Positions 19,373-28,906 of a stretch of DNA of 64,000 nt are shown here, one piece after another. The stretch is from Pseudomonas sp. KNUC1026 (GTDB lineage: Bacteria; Pseudomonadota; Gammaproteobacteria; Pseudomonadales; Pseudomonadaceae). The DNA lies in the NCBI RefSeq assembly GCF_021650705.1, contig NZ_CP087138.1, forward strand, positions 1,178,001 through 1,242,000. Reading direction: 5' to 3'. The stretch's first letter is position 1. Each line of letters starts with the position of its first letter. The position numbers were made by a program, and so were the translations under genes. A model generated the notes under the pieces. It worked only from the letters and a program-made list of their open reading frames with translations. It searched no databases and was not told the origin of the DNA.

Positions 19373-20620
19373 ATGTTCAGACCTCTTTTCGTTTACATCG
19401 GCGCTCGTTACACCCGCGCCAAGCGTCGCAACCACTTCGTGTCGTTCATTTCCCTGACTTCCATGATCGGCCTCGCCCTGGGCGTGGTGGTCATGATCGT
19501 GGTGCTCTCGGTAATGAACGGCTTCGACCGCGAGATGCGTACCCGCGTGCTCGGCATGGTCCCGCACGCCACCATCGAATCGCCCACGCCCATCGACAAC
19601 TGGCAGGCCCTGGCGAGCAAGGTGCAGGCCAACCCGCAAGTTGCCGCGGTTGCGCCGTTCACCCAGATGCAGGGCCTGCTCACTCATGATGGGCAGGTAC
19701 AGAAAGTGCTGCTCAACGGTATAGAGCCTGCGCTCGAAGATAAGGTTTCGATCATCGATGCCTTTATTCGCGAGGGCAAACTCAGTGACCTGGCACCGGG
19801 TGAGTTCGGCATCATGATCGGCGACAAGGCGGCCAGCAAACTGGGGGTGAAGGTCGGCGACAAGGTCACCTTCGTCGCCCCGGAAGTCGCGATCACACCC
19901 GCTGGTGTGTTCCCGCGCATGAAGCGGTTCACCGTCGCCGGCATCTTCCACGTCGGCGCCGGTGAGATCGACGGCTACCTGGGCGTGACCAACCTGGAAG
20001 ACCTCGGCCGCCTGCACCGCTGGAAACCCGGCCAGGTGCAGGGCATCCGCCTGAAGTTCGACGACCTGTTCCAGGCGCCCAAGCTTGCCTGGGAGCTGGC
20101 AGGGCAGCTGCACGGCGATTACTACGCCCGCGACTGGACCCGCACCCACGGCAACCTCTACCAGGCCATCCGCATGGAAAAGAACATGATCGGCCTGCTG
20201 TTGCTGCTGATCGTGGCGGTGGCGGCGTTCAACATCATTTCGACCCTGGTGATGGTGGTCAACGACAAGCGCGGTGACATCGCCATCCTGCGCACCCTTG
20301 GCATGACACCCCGGCAGATCATGGGCGTGTTCATGGTGCAGGGCACCGTGATCGGCGTGGTCGGCGTGGCGGTGGGGGCGGTGCTGGGCATTCTGGCTGC
20401 GCTCAACGTCAGCAGTGCGATTGCCGGGCTCGAGCGCCTGATCGGGCATGAATTCCTCAACCCGGACGTCTACTTCATCGACTACATCCCTTCGCAGGTC
20501 ATCGCCCAGGACGTTTACCTGGTCTGTGGCGCGGCGCTGGTGCTGAGTTTCTTCGCTACCCTCTACCCGGCCTGGCGCGCAGCGCGCACGCAGCCGGCGG
20601 AGGCGCTTCGCTATGAGTGA
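19373..20620 (+). CDS. lolC: Lipoprotein-releasing system permease LolC
   Basis: Membrane component of LolCDE, which extracts outer-membrane lipoproteins from the inner membrane and hands them to LolA. It has 415 residues: a first transmembrane helix in SMIGLALGVVVMIVVLSVMN, a large periplasmic domain, then three C-terminal FtsX-like helices (LLLLLIVAVAAFNIISTL onwards) and the typical ending PAEALRYE. The ATP-binding partner and a second permease follow directly. Assigned LolC because it is first of the two permeases. Confidence 0.93.
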   Translation: MFRPLFVYIGARYTRAKRRNHFVSFISLTSMIGLALGVVVMIVVLSVMNGFDREMRTRVLGMVPHATIESPTPIDNWQALASKVQANPQVAAVAPFTQMQGLLTHDGQVQKVLLNGIEPALEDKVSIIDAFIREGKLSDLAPGEFGIMIGDKAASKLGVKVGDKVTFVAPEVAITPAGVFPRMKRFTVAGIFHVGAGEIDGYLGVTNLEDLGRLHRWKPGQVQGIRLKFDDLFQAPKLAWELAGQLHGDYYARDWTRTHGNLYQAIRMEKNMIGLLLLLIVAVAAFNIISTLVMVVNDKRGDIAILRTLGMTPRQIMGVFMVQGTVIGVVGVAVGAVLGILAALNVSSAIAGLERLIGHEFLNPDVYFIDYIPSQVIAQDVYLVCGAALVLSFFATLYPAWRAARTQPAEALRYE

Positions 20621-21312
20621 GCCACGCATGAACGATAAAGCCGTGCTGAGTTGCCGCAACCTGGGCAAATCCTACGACGCAGGGCCCGGCGTCGGTGACG
20701 GTGCTGCACAACCTGCAGCTGGAACTGCACGCGGGTGAGCGTGTGGCCATCATCGGCAGCTCCGGCTCGGGCAAAAGCACGTTGCTGAACCTGCTGGGCG
20801 GCCTCGATACGCCTACCACCGGCAGCGTCTGGCTGGCCGGCGAAGAGCTCTCGGCGCTCAACGAGCGCGACCGTGGCCTGTTGCGTAACCGCGCCCTGGG
20901 CTTCGTCTACCAGTTTCACCACCTGCTGCCGGAATTCACGGCACTTGAGAACGTCTGCATGCCCTTGGTGATCGGCAAGGTGGCCATCCCCGAAGCCCGC
21001 CAGCGCGCCACCGCGCTGCTGGAGCGCGTCGGCCTGGGGCATCGCCTTTCGCACAAGCCGGCCGAGCTGTCCGGCGGTGAGCGCCAGCGCGTGGCGATCG
21101 CCCGCGCACTGGTCAACCGCCCGGGGCTGGTGATGCTCGACGAGCCCACCGGCAACCTCGACCAGCACACCGCCCAAGGCATCCAGGAGCTGATGCTGGA
21201 GTTGAGCCAGTCGTTGCGAACCGCCTTCCTGGTGGTCACACACGACACGGCGCTGGCGCGGCAGATGGACCGCACGCTCAAGCTCGACGACGGCCACCTG
21301 GTCGCGCTCTGA
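20613..21312 (+). CDS. lolD: Lipoprotein-releasing system ATPase LolD (frame broken once)
   Basis: ABC ATPase of about 232 residues that powers lipoprotein release. ATG 20613 overlaps the lolC stop by 8 bases, so translation is coupled. Near 20688 an extra G in GGCCCGG breaks the frame; after it [20 protein letters not shown] continues. Walker A is [12 protein letters not shown], the signature [15 protein letters not shown], Walker [13 protein letters not shown]. The 5' part before the break ([11 protein letters not shown]) is the normal LolD start, so an indel error is likely. Confidence 0.93.
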
Positions 21313-21325
21313 TCCCGAGGCATTC

Positions 21326-22570
21326 ATGTTCAGACCCTTGATCTTCTTCATCGGCGCCCGCTACACCCGCGCCAAGCGGCGCAACCATTTCATCTCGTTC
21401 ATCTCCATGACCTCGATGATCGGCCTGGCGCTGGGCGTGCTGGCGATGATCGTGGTGCTGTCGGTCATGAACGGCTTCCAGCGGGAAATGAGCTCGCGGA
21501 TCCTCGGCATGGTGCCGCATGCCACGGTGGGCGCTACCGCCCCGCTCGATGACTGGAAGCCAGTCGCCGCCGCCGCATTGAAGAACCCTGAAGTGCAGGC
21601 TGCAGTGCCCTTTACCCAGCTCGACGGCATGTTCTCCTATAAAGGCTCGATGCAGCCGATCCAGGTCAGCGGGATCGAGCCGGGCGAGGAGGGCAAGGTG
21701 TCCATCGCTGCGTCGCACATCGTGGCCGGTAACCTGCAGGCGCTCAAGCCGGGCGAGTTCGGTGTGGTGATCGGTGAAATCACCGCCCGGCGCTTTCGCC
21801 TGGCACCGGGCGACAACATCACCCTGATCGTGCCGGAAGTCAGCAGCGCGCCCGGGGGCATCACCCCGCGGTTGCAGCGGCTGACGGTGGTGGGCATCTT
21901 CAAGGTGGGCGCCGAGCTCGACAGCAGCCTGGCGCTGATCAACGTACAGGATGCAGCCAGCCTGCAGCACTGGGCGCCGAACCAGGTGCAGAGTGTGCGC
22001 CTTAAAGTGCGAGACCTGTGGATGGCGCCCGAGGTTGCCAAGGACGTGGCGCAAGGCCTCGGCCCGCAGTACCGGGCCGATGACTGGACCCACACTCAAG
22101 GCAGCCTGTTCGCCGCCATGAAGATGGAAAAGACCATGATCGGCCTGTTGCTGCTGATGATCGTGGCAGTGGCAGCGTTCAACATCATCGCCACACTGGT
22201 GATGGTGGTGAACGACAAGGGCACCGATATCGCCATCCTGCGCACCATCGGTGCCACGCCGCGGCAGATTCTCGGGATCTTCGTGGTGCAGGGCTCGCTG
22301 ATCGGCGTCGTCGGCACCTTGATCGGTGGCGTGCTCGGGGTGTTGGCCGCGCTCAACGTCAGCCAGATCGTCGGCTGGCTGGAGCGGGTGAGCGGGCAGC
22401 ATATCTTTACCTCGGATGTGTATTTCATCAGCAACCTGCCGTCCGAGCTGCAATGGGGCGACGTCGGCATGATCTGCTTCGCAGGCCTGGTGATGAGCTT
22501 TCTGGCAACGCTGTACCCTGCCTGGCGTGCCGCGCAGGTGGAGCCTGCACAGGCGCTTCGCTACGAGTGA
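21326..22570 (+). CDS. lolE: Lipoprotein-releasing system permease LolE
   Basis: Second LolCDE permease, 414 residues, a clear paralogue of the first (same FRPL start, RYTRAKRRNHF, and the C-terminal FtsX helices ending PAQALRYE). It starts 13 bases after lolD, completing a lolC-lolD-lolE operon. Its last 10 bases overlap the convergent sensor kinase gene. Confidence 0.93.
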   Translation: MFRPLIFFIGARYTRAKRRNHFISFISMTSMIGLALGVLAMIVVLSVMNGFQREMSSRILGMVPHATVGATAPLDDWKPVAAAALKNPEVQAAVPFTQLDGMFSYKGSMQPIQVSGIEPGEEGKVSIAASHIVAGNLQALKPGEFGVVIGEITARRFRLAPGDNITLIVPEVSSAPGGITPRLQRLTVVGIFKVGAELDSSLALINVQDAASLQHWAPNQVQSVRLKVRDLWMAPEVAKDVAQGLGPQYRADDWTHTQGSLFAAMKMEKTMIGLLLLMIVAVAAFNIIATLVMVVNDKGTDIAILRTIGATPRQILGIFVVQGSLIGVVGTLIGGVLGVLAALNVSQIVGWLERVSGQHIFTSDVYFISNLPSELQWGDVGMICFAGLVMSFLATLYPAWRAAQVEPAQALRYE

Positions 22571-23891
22571 GGCGGCAGGCGCAGCTCGAAGCGCGCGCCG
22601 CCCGCCCAGGGCACGCAGGCAAGTTCGCCGCCATGGGCACGCAGGATCGAGCGGGCGATCGCCAGGCCCAGCCCTGCGTGCTCCGCGCCGCCTTCGTTGC
22701 GAGCGCTGTCGGCGCGGTAGAACCGGTCGAACAACCGCTCGCAGTGCTCGGGTGAAATGGGCGCTCCGCTGTTGCTCACGGCCAGGCGCCCATTGCTCAC
22801 CTCGATCACGATTTCTCCCCCGCTGGCAGTGAAACGCAGAGCGTTGTCGAGCAGGTTCGCCAACGCTCGGCGCAGCAGCATTCGGTCACCCAGCCCCTGG
22901 CCTTGCCCTTTGCGCGTGAGCCGCACGCCAGCATCCTCGGCGAGCAGGGCGTAGTAGTCGAGCAGGGCGTCTGCTTCAACCTCCAGCGCCAGGGGTTCGG
23001 CCTGGGTAGGCAGCAGGCCGTTGTCAGCCTTGGCCAGCAGCAGCATGTCGTTCACCAGCTGTGCAAGTTGCTGCAGTTCCTCAAGGTTGCCGTGCAGCGC
23101 TTCACGGTAGTCGGCCAGCGCCCGAGGCTGGCTGAGGGTCACTTGAGTGTGAGTGAGCAGGTTCGACAGCGGCGTGCGCAATTCGTGGGCGATGTCGGCA
23201 CTGAAGCTGGAAAGCCGCTCGAACGCGCCCTCCAGGCGCGCCAGCATCGCATTGAACGCCTTGGCCACTTCCGCCAGCTCCGCCGGCAGGGCCTGCTCCG
23301 GCAGGCGGGTTGTCAGCGAGTGTGCCGAAACGCTGGCGGCGACTTCACCCATACGCCGCAGCGGCCGCAGCCCGCGCCGGGCGGCCCACGCGCCGAGCAG
23401 CGCGGTGGCCAGCGCAGAGAACGCCATGGTCAGCCAGATCAGCTGCTGAACCCGCGCCAGGAAGTGCTGGTGGTGGGTGATGTCGAGCCACAGCTGGGCA
23501 GTGGCGCCCTGAGTGCCGATGGGTTGTTGCAGGACGCGGTAGTCGGTGCCGTTATCCTGCACGCGCTGCAACCGGGTGGCGGGCGTGGCATGGGGTAGGT
23601 CGGGCCGCTCATCGAACCAGTGCTCATCGCCGGGGCCCAGCACGCGCAGGCTGAGGTCGCCCTGGTGGCCGAGGGCGGCTTGCAGGCTTGAGCGCAGTTG
23701 CAGGAGGTTGCCTTGGCCTGCGCCAGCCAGCAGCGGTTCGAGCGCCTCGAACCGGGCGCTGAGCAGTTGTTCATCCAGTTCCAGAAAGTGCGTTCGCTGG
23801 CCCGGGTGAACAGCACCCCTGCCAGCAGTGACACCAGCGCGGTGCAGGCGGCGAACAGCAGCGCCAGCCGGGTGCTCAACGGCTGGCGCAT
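22561..23891 (-). CDS. Sensor histidine kinase, heavy-metal (CusS-like) type (frame broken once)
   Basis: Membrane sensor kinase partner of the regulator encoded just upstream. The N-terminus ([20 protein letters not shown] onward) is the first membrane helix; a periplasmic domain follows; the second helix is near LTMAFSALATALLGAWAARR; then HAMP, the HisKA box SADIAHELRTPLSNLLTHTQ, the N box NLLDNALRFTASG and G box GLGLAIARSILRAHGG. The frame breaks near 23785 (ASERT|FLELDEQLL), where a T seems lost from a run. The start overlaps the regulator stop as TGATG. The sensed signal is not evident; the CusS/IrlS-like spacing suggests a metal or envelope signal. Confidence 0.85.
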
Positions 23892-24571
23892 CACACGCCC
23901 CGCGCTTCAAGCACGTAGCCCATGCCGCGCACGGTGTGGATCAGGCGCTCCGGGTAGGCGTCATCGACCTTGGCGCGCAGCCGGCGGATAGCGACTTCGA
24001 TGACGTTGCTGTCGCTGTCGAAGTTCATGTCCCAGACTTGCGAGGCGATCAGCGATTTGGGCAGCACTTCGCCCTGGCGGCGCAGCAGCAATTCCAGCAA
24101 AGCGAATTCGCGGGCGGTGAGGTCGAGCCGCTGGCCGGCGCGCTCGGCCCGGCGGCGCAGGCGGTCCAGGCGCAGGTCGCCGGCCTGCAGCAGCGCCTCT
24201 TGCGCTGGCGCACTGCTGCGGCGCAGCAACGTGCGCACGCGCGCCAGCAGTTCGGAGAAGGCGAAGGGCTTGACCAGGTAGTCGTCGGCGCCCAGCTCCA
24301 GGCCGTGTACCCGGTCTGCCACTGCGTCGCGCGCGGTGAGGAACAACACCGGCGTTGCCAGCCCGGCAGCGCGGACGCTCTTGAGGATGTCCCAGCCGCT
24401 GCGCCCCGGCAGCATCACGTCGAGGATCAGCAGTGCATGCTCGCCTGACAGCGCCAGTTGCTCGCCGCCCAGGCCTTCGCTTGCCCATTCCACCGTGAAG
24501 CCGGCCTCGGCCAGCCCCTGGCGCAGGTAATGGCCGGTGCGGGCCTGGTCTTCGACGAGCAGCAGTTTCAT
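23891..24571 (-). CDS. OmpR-family response regulator
   Basis: A 226-residue two-component regulator. The receiver domain has the acidic pocket VEDQ, the phospho-acceptor aspartate in [14 protein letters not shown], the threonine in FLTARD and the lysine in VKPFAF. The C-terminal winged helix ends in RVWDMNFD-type and [20 protein letters not shown] sequences typical of the CusR/CopR group. It is co-transcribed with the kinase (TGATG overlap). The ATG at 24571 is the only one consistent with the MKLLLVEDQ start. Confidence 0.9.
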   Translation of the reverse strand: MKLLLVEDQARTGHYLRQGLAEAGFTVEWASEGLGGEQLALSGEHALLILDVMLPGRSGWDILKSVRAAGLATPVLFLTARDAVADRVHGLELGADDYLVKPFAFSELLARVRTLLRRSSAPAQEALLQAGDLRLDRLRRRAERAGQRLDLTAREFALLELLLRRQGEVLPKSLIASQVWDMNFDSDSNVIEVAIRRLRAKVDDAYPERLIHTVRGMGYVLEARGV

Positions 24572-24654
24572 GGGAATGTCCGTTGAGTCACGCGGGCCTA
24601 TTCTACCCACGCCGGGGCGGTACAATGGCCGGGTTTTTTCAATCAGGTTTTCTC

Positions 24655-25475
24655 ATGCACGCCGAACACTCGCCACTGGGCAAGGCCAGCGAATACATCG
24701 CGGTCTACACCCCAGCCTGCTTTTCCCCATCCCGCGCGCGGGCAAATGGGCCGAGCTGGGCCTCACCGCCAGCACCTTGCCGTATCAGGGTGTGGACTAC
24801 TGGAATTGCTACGAGCTGTCGTGGCTGCTGCCGTCCGGCAAGCCGGTGGTGGCCATCGGTGAGTTTGCGATCCCGGCCGATTCGCCCAACATCATCGAGT
24901 CCAAGTCGTTCAAGCTGTACCTGAACTCGCTCAACCAGACGCCCTTCGCCGATTGGGCGGCAGTGCGCGAGTGCCTGGAGAAGGACCTGTCGGCAACGGC
25001 TGGCGCACCTGTACAGGTGCGGCTGAAAACCCTCGCGCAGGCACAGGCCGAGGGTGTTTGGGCACTGCCGGGGCAATGCATCGATGATCTGGATGTGCAG
25101 ATCGACCGCTATGCCGAGCCGGGCATCGGCCTGCTCGAAGCAGCGGCAGGGGAGGGTGAGGCGATCCTGCACAGTCACTTGCTCAAATCCAACTGCCCTG
25201 TTACCGGCCAGCCAGACTGGGGTTCGGTGGTGGTGGATTACAAGGGCAACGCACTCGAGCCTGGCAGCTTGCTGCGCTACCTGGTGAGCTTCCGCCAGCA
25301 CTCCGACTTCCATGAGCAGTGCGTCGAGCGCATCTTCGTCGACCTCAGCCGATTGCTGGCGCCCGAGCGGCTTACGGTCTATGCGCGCTATGTGCGCCGC
25401 GGTGGGCTGGACATCAACCCTTACCGCAGCACCCATCCGTTGGTGCTCACAAACGCCCGCCTGGCTCGCCAGTAG
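24655..25475 (+). CDS. queF: NADPH-dependent 7-cyano-7-deazaguanine reductase QueF (frame broken once)
   Basis: Reduces preQ0 to preQ1 in queuosine biosynthesis for tRNA. ATG 24655 ([20 protein letters not shown]) starts one frame; near 24715 one base is missing in GCTTTTCCCC and the second frame continues with [16 protein letters not shown]. The family signatures [25 protein letters not shown] and the catalytic cysteine in [12 protein letters not shown] are present. Repaired length is about 273 residues, the bacterial long (two-domain) form. Confidence 0.92.
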
Positions 25476-25478
25476 AGG

Positions 25479-25745
25479 TCAAACGCCGATGTTGCCCAAG
25501 TGTTGCACGATGTTGCGCAGCACCCCGGCAACCTTGGGGTATTCGACTTCCAATCGCTCCACGGCGAGGTTCAGCCCGTCCGTGAGGCTGTCGGGCTGCT
25601 GAGTCGCGTTCTCCAGTTCTATGCGGGCTTCGACCTGCTGCATCAGCTCGCGCAGGTGCTCACGCTCCTCCAGCGACAGGGGCGGCTGTTGTTCCAGCTC
25701 ATCGCGCAGGGCGGTCAATTGGGCTTGCAGTTCGCGTACGGGCAT
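25479..25745 (-). CDS. DUF4404-family small protein
   Basis: An 88-residue, mostly helical and acidic protein starting MPVRELQAQLTALRDELEQQ, a pattern known from DUF4404 proteins of Pseudomonas and relatives. No motif points to an activity; the heptad-like leucines suggest a short coiled coil. ATG 25745 has a good AGGAGA ribosome binding site. It lies tail to tail with queF, 3 bases apart, and divergent from mlaA. Confidence 0.75.
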   Translation of the reverse strand: MPVRELQAQLTALRDELEQQPPLSLEEREHLRELMQQVEARIELENATQQPDSLTDGLNLAVERLEVEYPKVAGVLRNIVQHLGNIGV

Positions 25746-25885
25746 TAGGTTTCTCCTTCAAAAGCAGGCACTTCCATGGACCGCGCCAGCGCCCGAAAGG
25801 TTCTGGCAACTGCTGCGGATCAACCCCTATACTAGGCCGGTTTTCCGCTGCCACCTGGCCTTTGGCCGCTTCGAGGAGAAAGTTC

Positions 25886-26587
25886 ATGCGCAACGACAGC
25901 GCGCGCCGCTTCGCCCATTGGGGCTCCGCCTGCCTGGCCATGGGCCTGGCACTGGCACCGTTCGCGGCACAGGCCGCTGAAAGCGACCCGTGGGAGGGCG
26001 TCAACCGCGCCGTGTTCCGCTTCAACGACACGGTCGATGCCTGGACCCTCAAGCCGATCGCCAAGGGCTATCAGTACATCACCCCGCAGTTTCTGCAGGA
26101 CGGTGTGCATAACATGTTCAGTAACGCAGGCGACGTGACCAACCTTGCCAACAACCTGTTGCAGGCCAAGCCGGCCGCTGCGGGCAAGGACGTTGCGCGG
26201 TTGATCTTCAACACCACGTTCGGGCTGGCAGGTTTCTTCGATGTGGGTACCAAGATGGGCCTGCAACGCAGCGACGAAGACTTCGGGCAAACGCTGGGCT
26301 ACTGGGGGGTGCCGTCCGGCCCGTATGTAATGCTGCCGCTGCTGGGCCCAAGCACGGTGCGTGACGCGCTGGCGAAATACCCCGACACCTACACCTATCC
26401 CTATCGCTACATCGACCACGTGCCGACCCGCAACACGATCTTCGGCATCGGCCTGGTCGACACCCGTGCCAGCCTGCTCCCTGCCGAAAAACTGATCAGT
26501 GGCGACAAGTACACGTTCCTGCGCAACGCCTACCTGCAGAACCGTGAGTTCAAGGTCAAGGACGGGCAGGTCGAAGACGACTTCTGA
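25886..26587 (+). CDS. mlaA: Phospholipid-transport protein MlaA (VacJ)
   Basis: Outer-membrane component that removes misplaced phospholipids and passes them to MlaC. A signal peptide (about residues 1-27, ending ALAPFAAQA) is followed by the family start DPWEGVNRAVFRFND and the conserved RLIFNTTFGLAGFFDVGT, GYWGVPSGPYVMLPLLGPST and PDTYTYPYRYIDHV. ATG 25886 follows GAGGAGA. Unlike E. coli MlaA, no lipobox cysteine is seen at the cleavage site, so it may be processed as an ordinary secreted protein. Confidence 0.9.
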   Translation: MRNDSARRFAHWGSACLAMGLALAPFAAQAAESDPWEGVNRAVFRFNDTVDAWTLKPIAKGYQYITPQFLQDGVHNMFSNAGDVTNLANNLLQAKPAAAGKDVARLIFNTTFGLAGFFDVGTKMGLQRSDEDFGQTLGYWGVPSGPYVMLPLLGPSTVRDALAKYPDTYTYPYRYIDHVPTRNTIFGIGLVDTRASLLPAEKLISGDKYTFLRNAYLQNREFKVKDGQVEDDF

Positions 26588-26592
26588 CAGCG

Positions 26593-26628
26593 CTGCGCCG
26601 CAAGCCGGTTGCCTGGCTTGCGGCGCAG
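26593..26628. terminator. Bidirectional hairpin between mlaA and the pilZ gene
   Basis: CTGCGCCGCAAGCC (26593-26606) and GGCTTGCGGCGCAG (26615-26628) are perfect inverted copies with an 8-base loop. It sits between two convergent genes and ends 3 bases before the pilZ stop. No clear T-run. Confidence 0.6.
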
Positions 26629-26631
26629 GCC

Positions 26632-26943
26632 TCAGGCGATCTTGATGCCGTCCATCTCGCGAATGCGCAGCCCCAGCAGCCACTGCCCGGGTTGCTGCGA
26701 CTGATCAGCGCGGATCACTTCGCACAGGGCATTGAGGTCGGCAAGCTCCGGGTGGCGCGAGGGCACCAGCACGCTGAGCATCTCGCCTACCGGCACGTGG
26801 CAGCGAGTTTCCACCTGCATGCCGTTGCTGGAGAGGTCGCGGCAGATGCCGGTGTGCTTGCCACCAAGGGCGCTCAAGGTCACTTCGGAATCCATTGCCA
26901 TGCGGATGAAGTCGCGTTTTTCAGAAAAATCTAATCGGCTCAT
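26632..26943 (-). CDS. PilZ-domain cyclic di-GMP binding protein
   Basis: A 103-residue single PilZ domain. The two c-di-GMP-binding motifs are visible: KRDFIRM near the N-terminus (RxxxR-like) and DLSSNGMQVE (DxSxxG). ATG 26943 (MSRLDFSEKRDF) follows AGGAC. It neighbours mlaA and rssB, as in other pseudomonads. Probably a c-di-GMP adaptor acting on motility or attachment; the partner is unknown. Confidence 0.85.
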   Translation of the reverse strand: MSRLDFSEKRDFIRMAMDSEVTLSALGGKHTGICRDLSSNGMQVETRCHVPVGEMLSVLVPSRHPELADLNALCEVIRADQSQQPGQWLLGLRIREMDGIKIA

Positions 26944-27182
26944 ACGGTCGTCCTGAAAATAGGGTTTTGCCACTGCGCTCTTATAACTCTGCGTCATTTG
27001 GGCTGTAAAGTCGGCCGGCGACCATCGGAGCATGCTTGAAACGGCCTTCGGATGGGAGTACCGTCAGCGCCTTGAAGGGTAGCCCGGCCGCGTTCGGGAT
27101 TCCTGGCGCCAGACCACTCGGCGAGTTTTGCCCAGGCCCACCTTTCCTCTGCCAACCCATTGCTCCGGCGCCGTTTGCCCAC

Positions 27183-28367
27183 ATGCCCAACACCAGTGCA
27201 ACGCTGCTTCTGATTGACGACGACGAGGTCGTGCGCGCAAGCCTTGCCGCTTACCTCGAAGACAGCGGTTTCAACGTGCTGCAAGCCAACAATGGCCTGC
27301 AGGGGCTGGCCGTGTTCGAAAGCCGCCAACCAGATCTCATCATCTGCGACCTGCGCATGCCACAGATGGGCGGCCTTGAGCTGATTCGCAAGGTCAACGA
27401 GCAATCCCAGGAAACCCCGGTGATCGTGCTTTCGGGCGCAGGTGTCATGAGCGATGCCGTCGAGGCCTTGCGCCTGGGCGCGGCCGACTACCTGATCAAG
27501 CCCCTGGAAGACCTTGCAGTGCTCGAGCATTCGGTTGCCCGCGCACTCGAGCGTGCGCGCCTGGTGCGCGAGAACATGCGCTATCGGGAAAAGCTCGAAA
27601 CCGCCAACCGCGAACTGGAGGCCAGCCTGCACTTGCTGCAGGAAGACCAGAACGCCGGCCGCCAGGTGCAGATGAACATGCTGCCGGTGAACCCCTGGGT
27701 GGCCGACGGTTATCGCTTCGAGCACCAGATCATTCCTTCGCTGTACCTGTCGGGCGATTTCGTCGACTGCTTCAAGGTCGACGAGCACCGGTTGGCGTTC
27801 TACCTGGCCGACGTGTCGGGCCATGGCGCCTCGTCGGCATTCGTCACGGTGCTGCTCAAGTTCATGACCACGCGGCTGATGTTCGAATCGCGGCGCAACG
27901 GCATCCTGCCGGATTTCAAGCCGTCGCAGGTGCTCTCGCACATCAACCGCGGCCTGCTCAACTGCAAGCTGGGCAAGCACGTCACCATGGTCGGTGGTGT
28001 GATCGACCAGCAGGCCGGCACGCTCACCTACAGCATTGGTGGCCACCTGCCGTTGCCGGTGCTCTACACTGAAGGCCAGGCACGCTACCTCAACGGCCGC
28101 GGCTTGCCCGTCGGCCTGTTCGACGAGGCGAGCTACACGGACCTTGTGATTGAAATACCCGAGCGTTTCAGCCTGACAATGTTCTCTGATGGCATTCTGG
28201 ACCTTTTGCCAGGGGATACGCTCAAAGACAAAGAGGCAGCGCTGCCGGAGATCGTCTCGGCCGCGGGTGGCAGCCTGGATGGCTTACGCCGAAAGTTTGG
28301 ATTGGCCACCTTGGGCGAGATGCCGGATGATATCGCGCTCATGGTGCTAAGCAGGAATCTTGAATGA
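27183..28367 (+). CDS. rssB: Response regulator with PP2C-type phosphatase domain (RssB)
   Basis: 394 residues: an N-terminal receiver (LLIDDDEVVRASLAAYLEDS, phospho-acceptor in PDLIICDLRMPQMGG, lysine in LIKPLED), a coiled-coil linker (about 125-165) and a C-terminal SpoIIE/PP2C domain. The metal-binding aspartates in LSGDFVDCF, LADVSGHGASSA and MPDDIALMVL are all kept, so the phosphatase should be active, unlike E. coli RssB whose domain is degenerate. In Pseudomonas this gene and the next control RpoS stability through an adaptor/anti-adaptor partnership. The start at 27183 gives the normal receiver N-terminus. Confidence 0.85.
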   Translation: MPNTSATLLLIDDDEVVRASLAAYLEDSGFNVLQANNGLQGLAVFESRQPDLIICDLRMPQMGGLELIRKVNEQSQETPVIVLSGAGVMSDAVEALRLGAADYLIKPLEDLAVLEHSVARALERARLVRENMRYREKLETANRELEASLHLLQEDQNAGRQVQMNMLPVNPWVADGYRFEHQIIPSLYLSGDFVDCFKVDEHRLAFYLADVSGHGASSAFVTVLLKFMTTRLMFESRRNGILPDFKPSQVLSHINRGLLNCKLGKHVTMVGGVIDQQAGTLTYSIGGHLPLPVLYTEGQARYLNGRGLPVGLFDEASYTDLVIEIPERFSLTMFSDGILDLLPGDTLKDKEAALPEIVSAAGGSLDGLRRKFGLATLGEMPDDIALMVLSRNLE

Positions 28368-28846
28368 GTACCGGTAGAATCCAGTTCGCCGAACAGGGTG
28401 GCACCTTCGTTCTGAAGTTCATTGGCGAGGTGCGGCTGACGCTGTGCTCTGCGCTGGACGCGACGATCGAAAAGATCTTCACTGCGCTGGACTTCACGGC
28501 CATCGTCATCGACCTGACCGAAACCCGCAGTGTCGACAGCACCACGCTGGGCCTGCTGGCCAAGCTGTCGATCCTGTCGCGGCAGAAGGTCGGCCTGTTG
28601 CCTACCGTGGTCACCACCCACGAAGACATCACACGCCTGTTGCAGTCGATGGGTTTCGATCAGGTGTTCAACATCGTCGAAACACCGATCCCGTGCCCAG
28701 ACTGCCTGACCGACCTGCCGTCGCAGGATCAGGACGAAGACGTGGTCAAATCCAAGGTGCTGGAAGCGCACAAGATTCTCATGGGGCTGAACGAGTCCAA
28801 CCGCGAAGCGTTTCATGATCTGGTCAACGCGCTCGAACGCAGCTGA
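28364..28846 (+). CDS. rssC: STAS-domain anti-sigma-factor antagonist (RssC)
   Basis: 160 residues with a STAS fold like SpoIIAA. The phosphorylatable serine lies in TRSVDSTTLGLLAKLS. ATG 28364 overlaps the rssB stop (ATGA), so the two are translated together; RssB probably dephosphorylates this serine. A C-terminal part with a CPDC pair (PIPCPDCLTDL) follows the STAS domain. A strong terminator lies after the gene. Confidence 0.85.
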   Translation: MSTGRIQFAEQGGTFVLKFIGEVRLTLCSALDATIEKIFTALDFTAIVIDLTETRSVDSTTLGLLAKLSILSRQKVGLLPTVVTTHEDITRLLQSMGFDQVFNIVETPIPCPDCLTDLPSQDQDEDVVKSKVLEAHKILMGLNESNREAFHDLVNALERS

Positions 28847-28863
28847 TCAAACCGCACAAATGA

Positions 28864-28893
28864 AAAGGGCGGCCTGAAGAGGCCGCCCTTTTT
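28864..28893. terminator. Bidirectional rho-independent terminator between rssC and tal
   Basis: AAAGGGCGGCCT (28864-28875) and AGGCCGCCCTTT (28880-28891) form a 12-bp stem with a GAAG loop, with T-runs in both directions. It serves the convergent rssC and tal genes. Confidence 0.9.
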
Positions 28894-28906
28894 CGTTCCG
28901 CTGCAA

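Noticed and set aside
19373..22570. lolC and lolE as MacB-type antibiotic exporter permeases
   Set aside because: Both flank a LolD ATPase, have the FRPL/RYTRAKRRNHF start and PAxALRYE end of lipoprotein-releasing permeases, and no adaptor or channel gene is adjacent.
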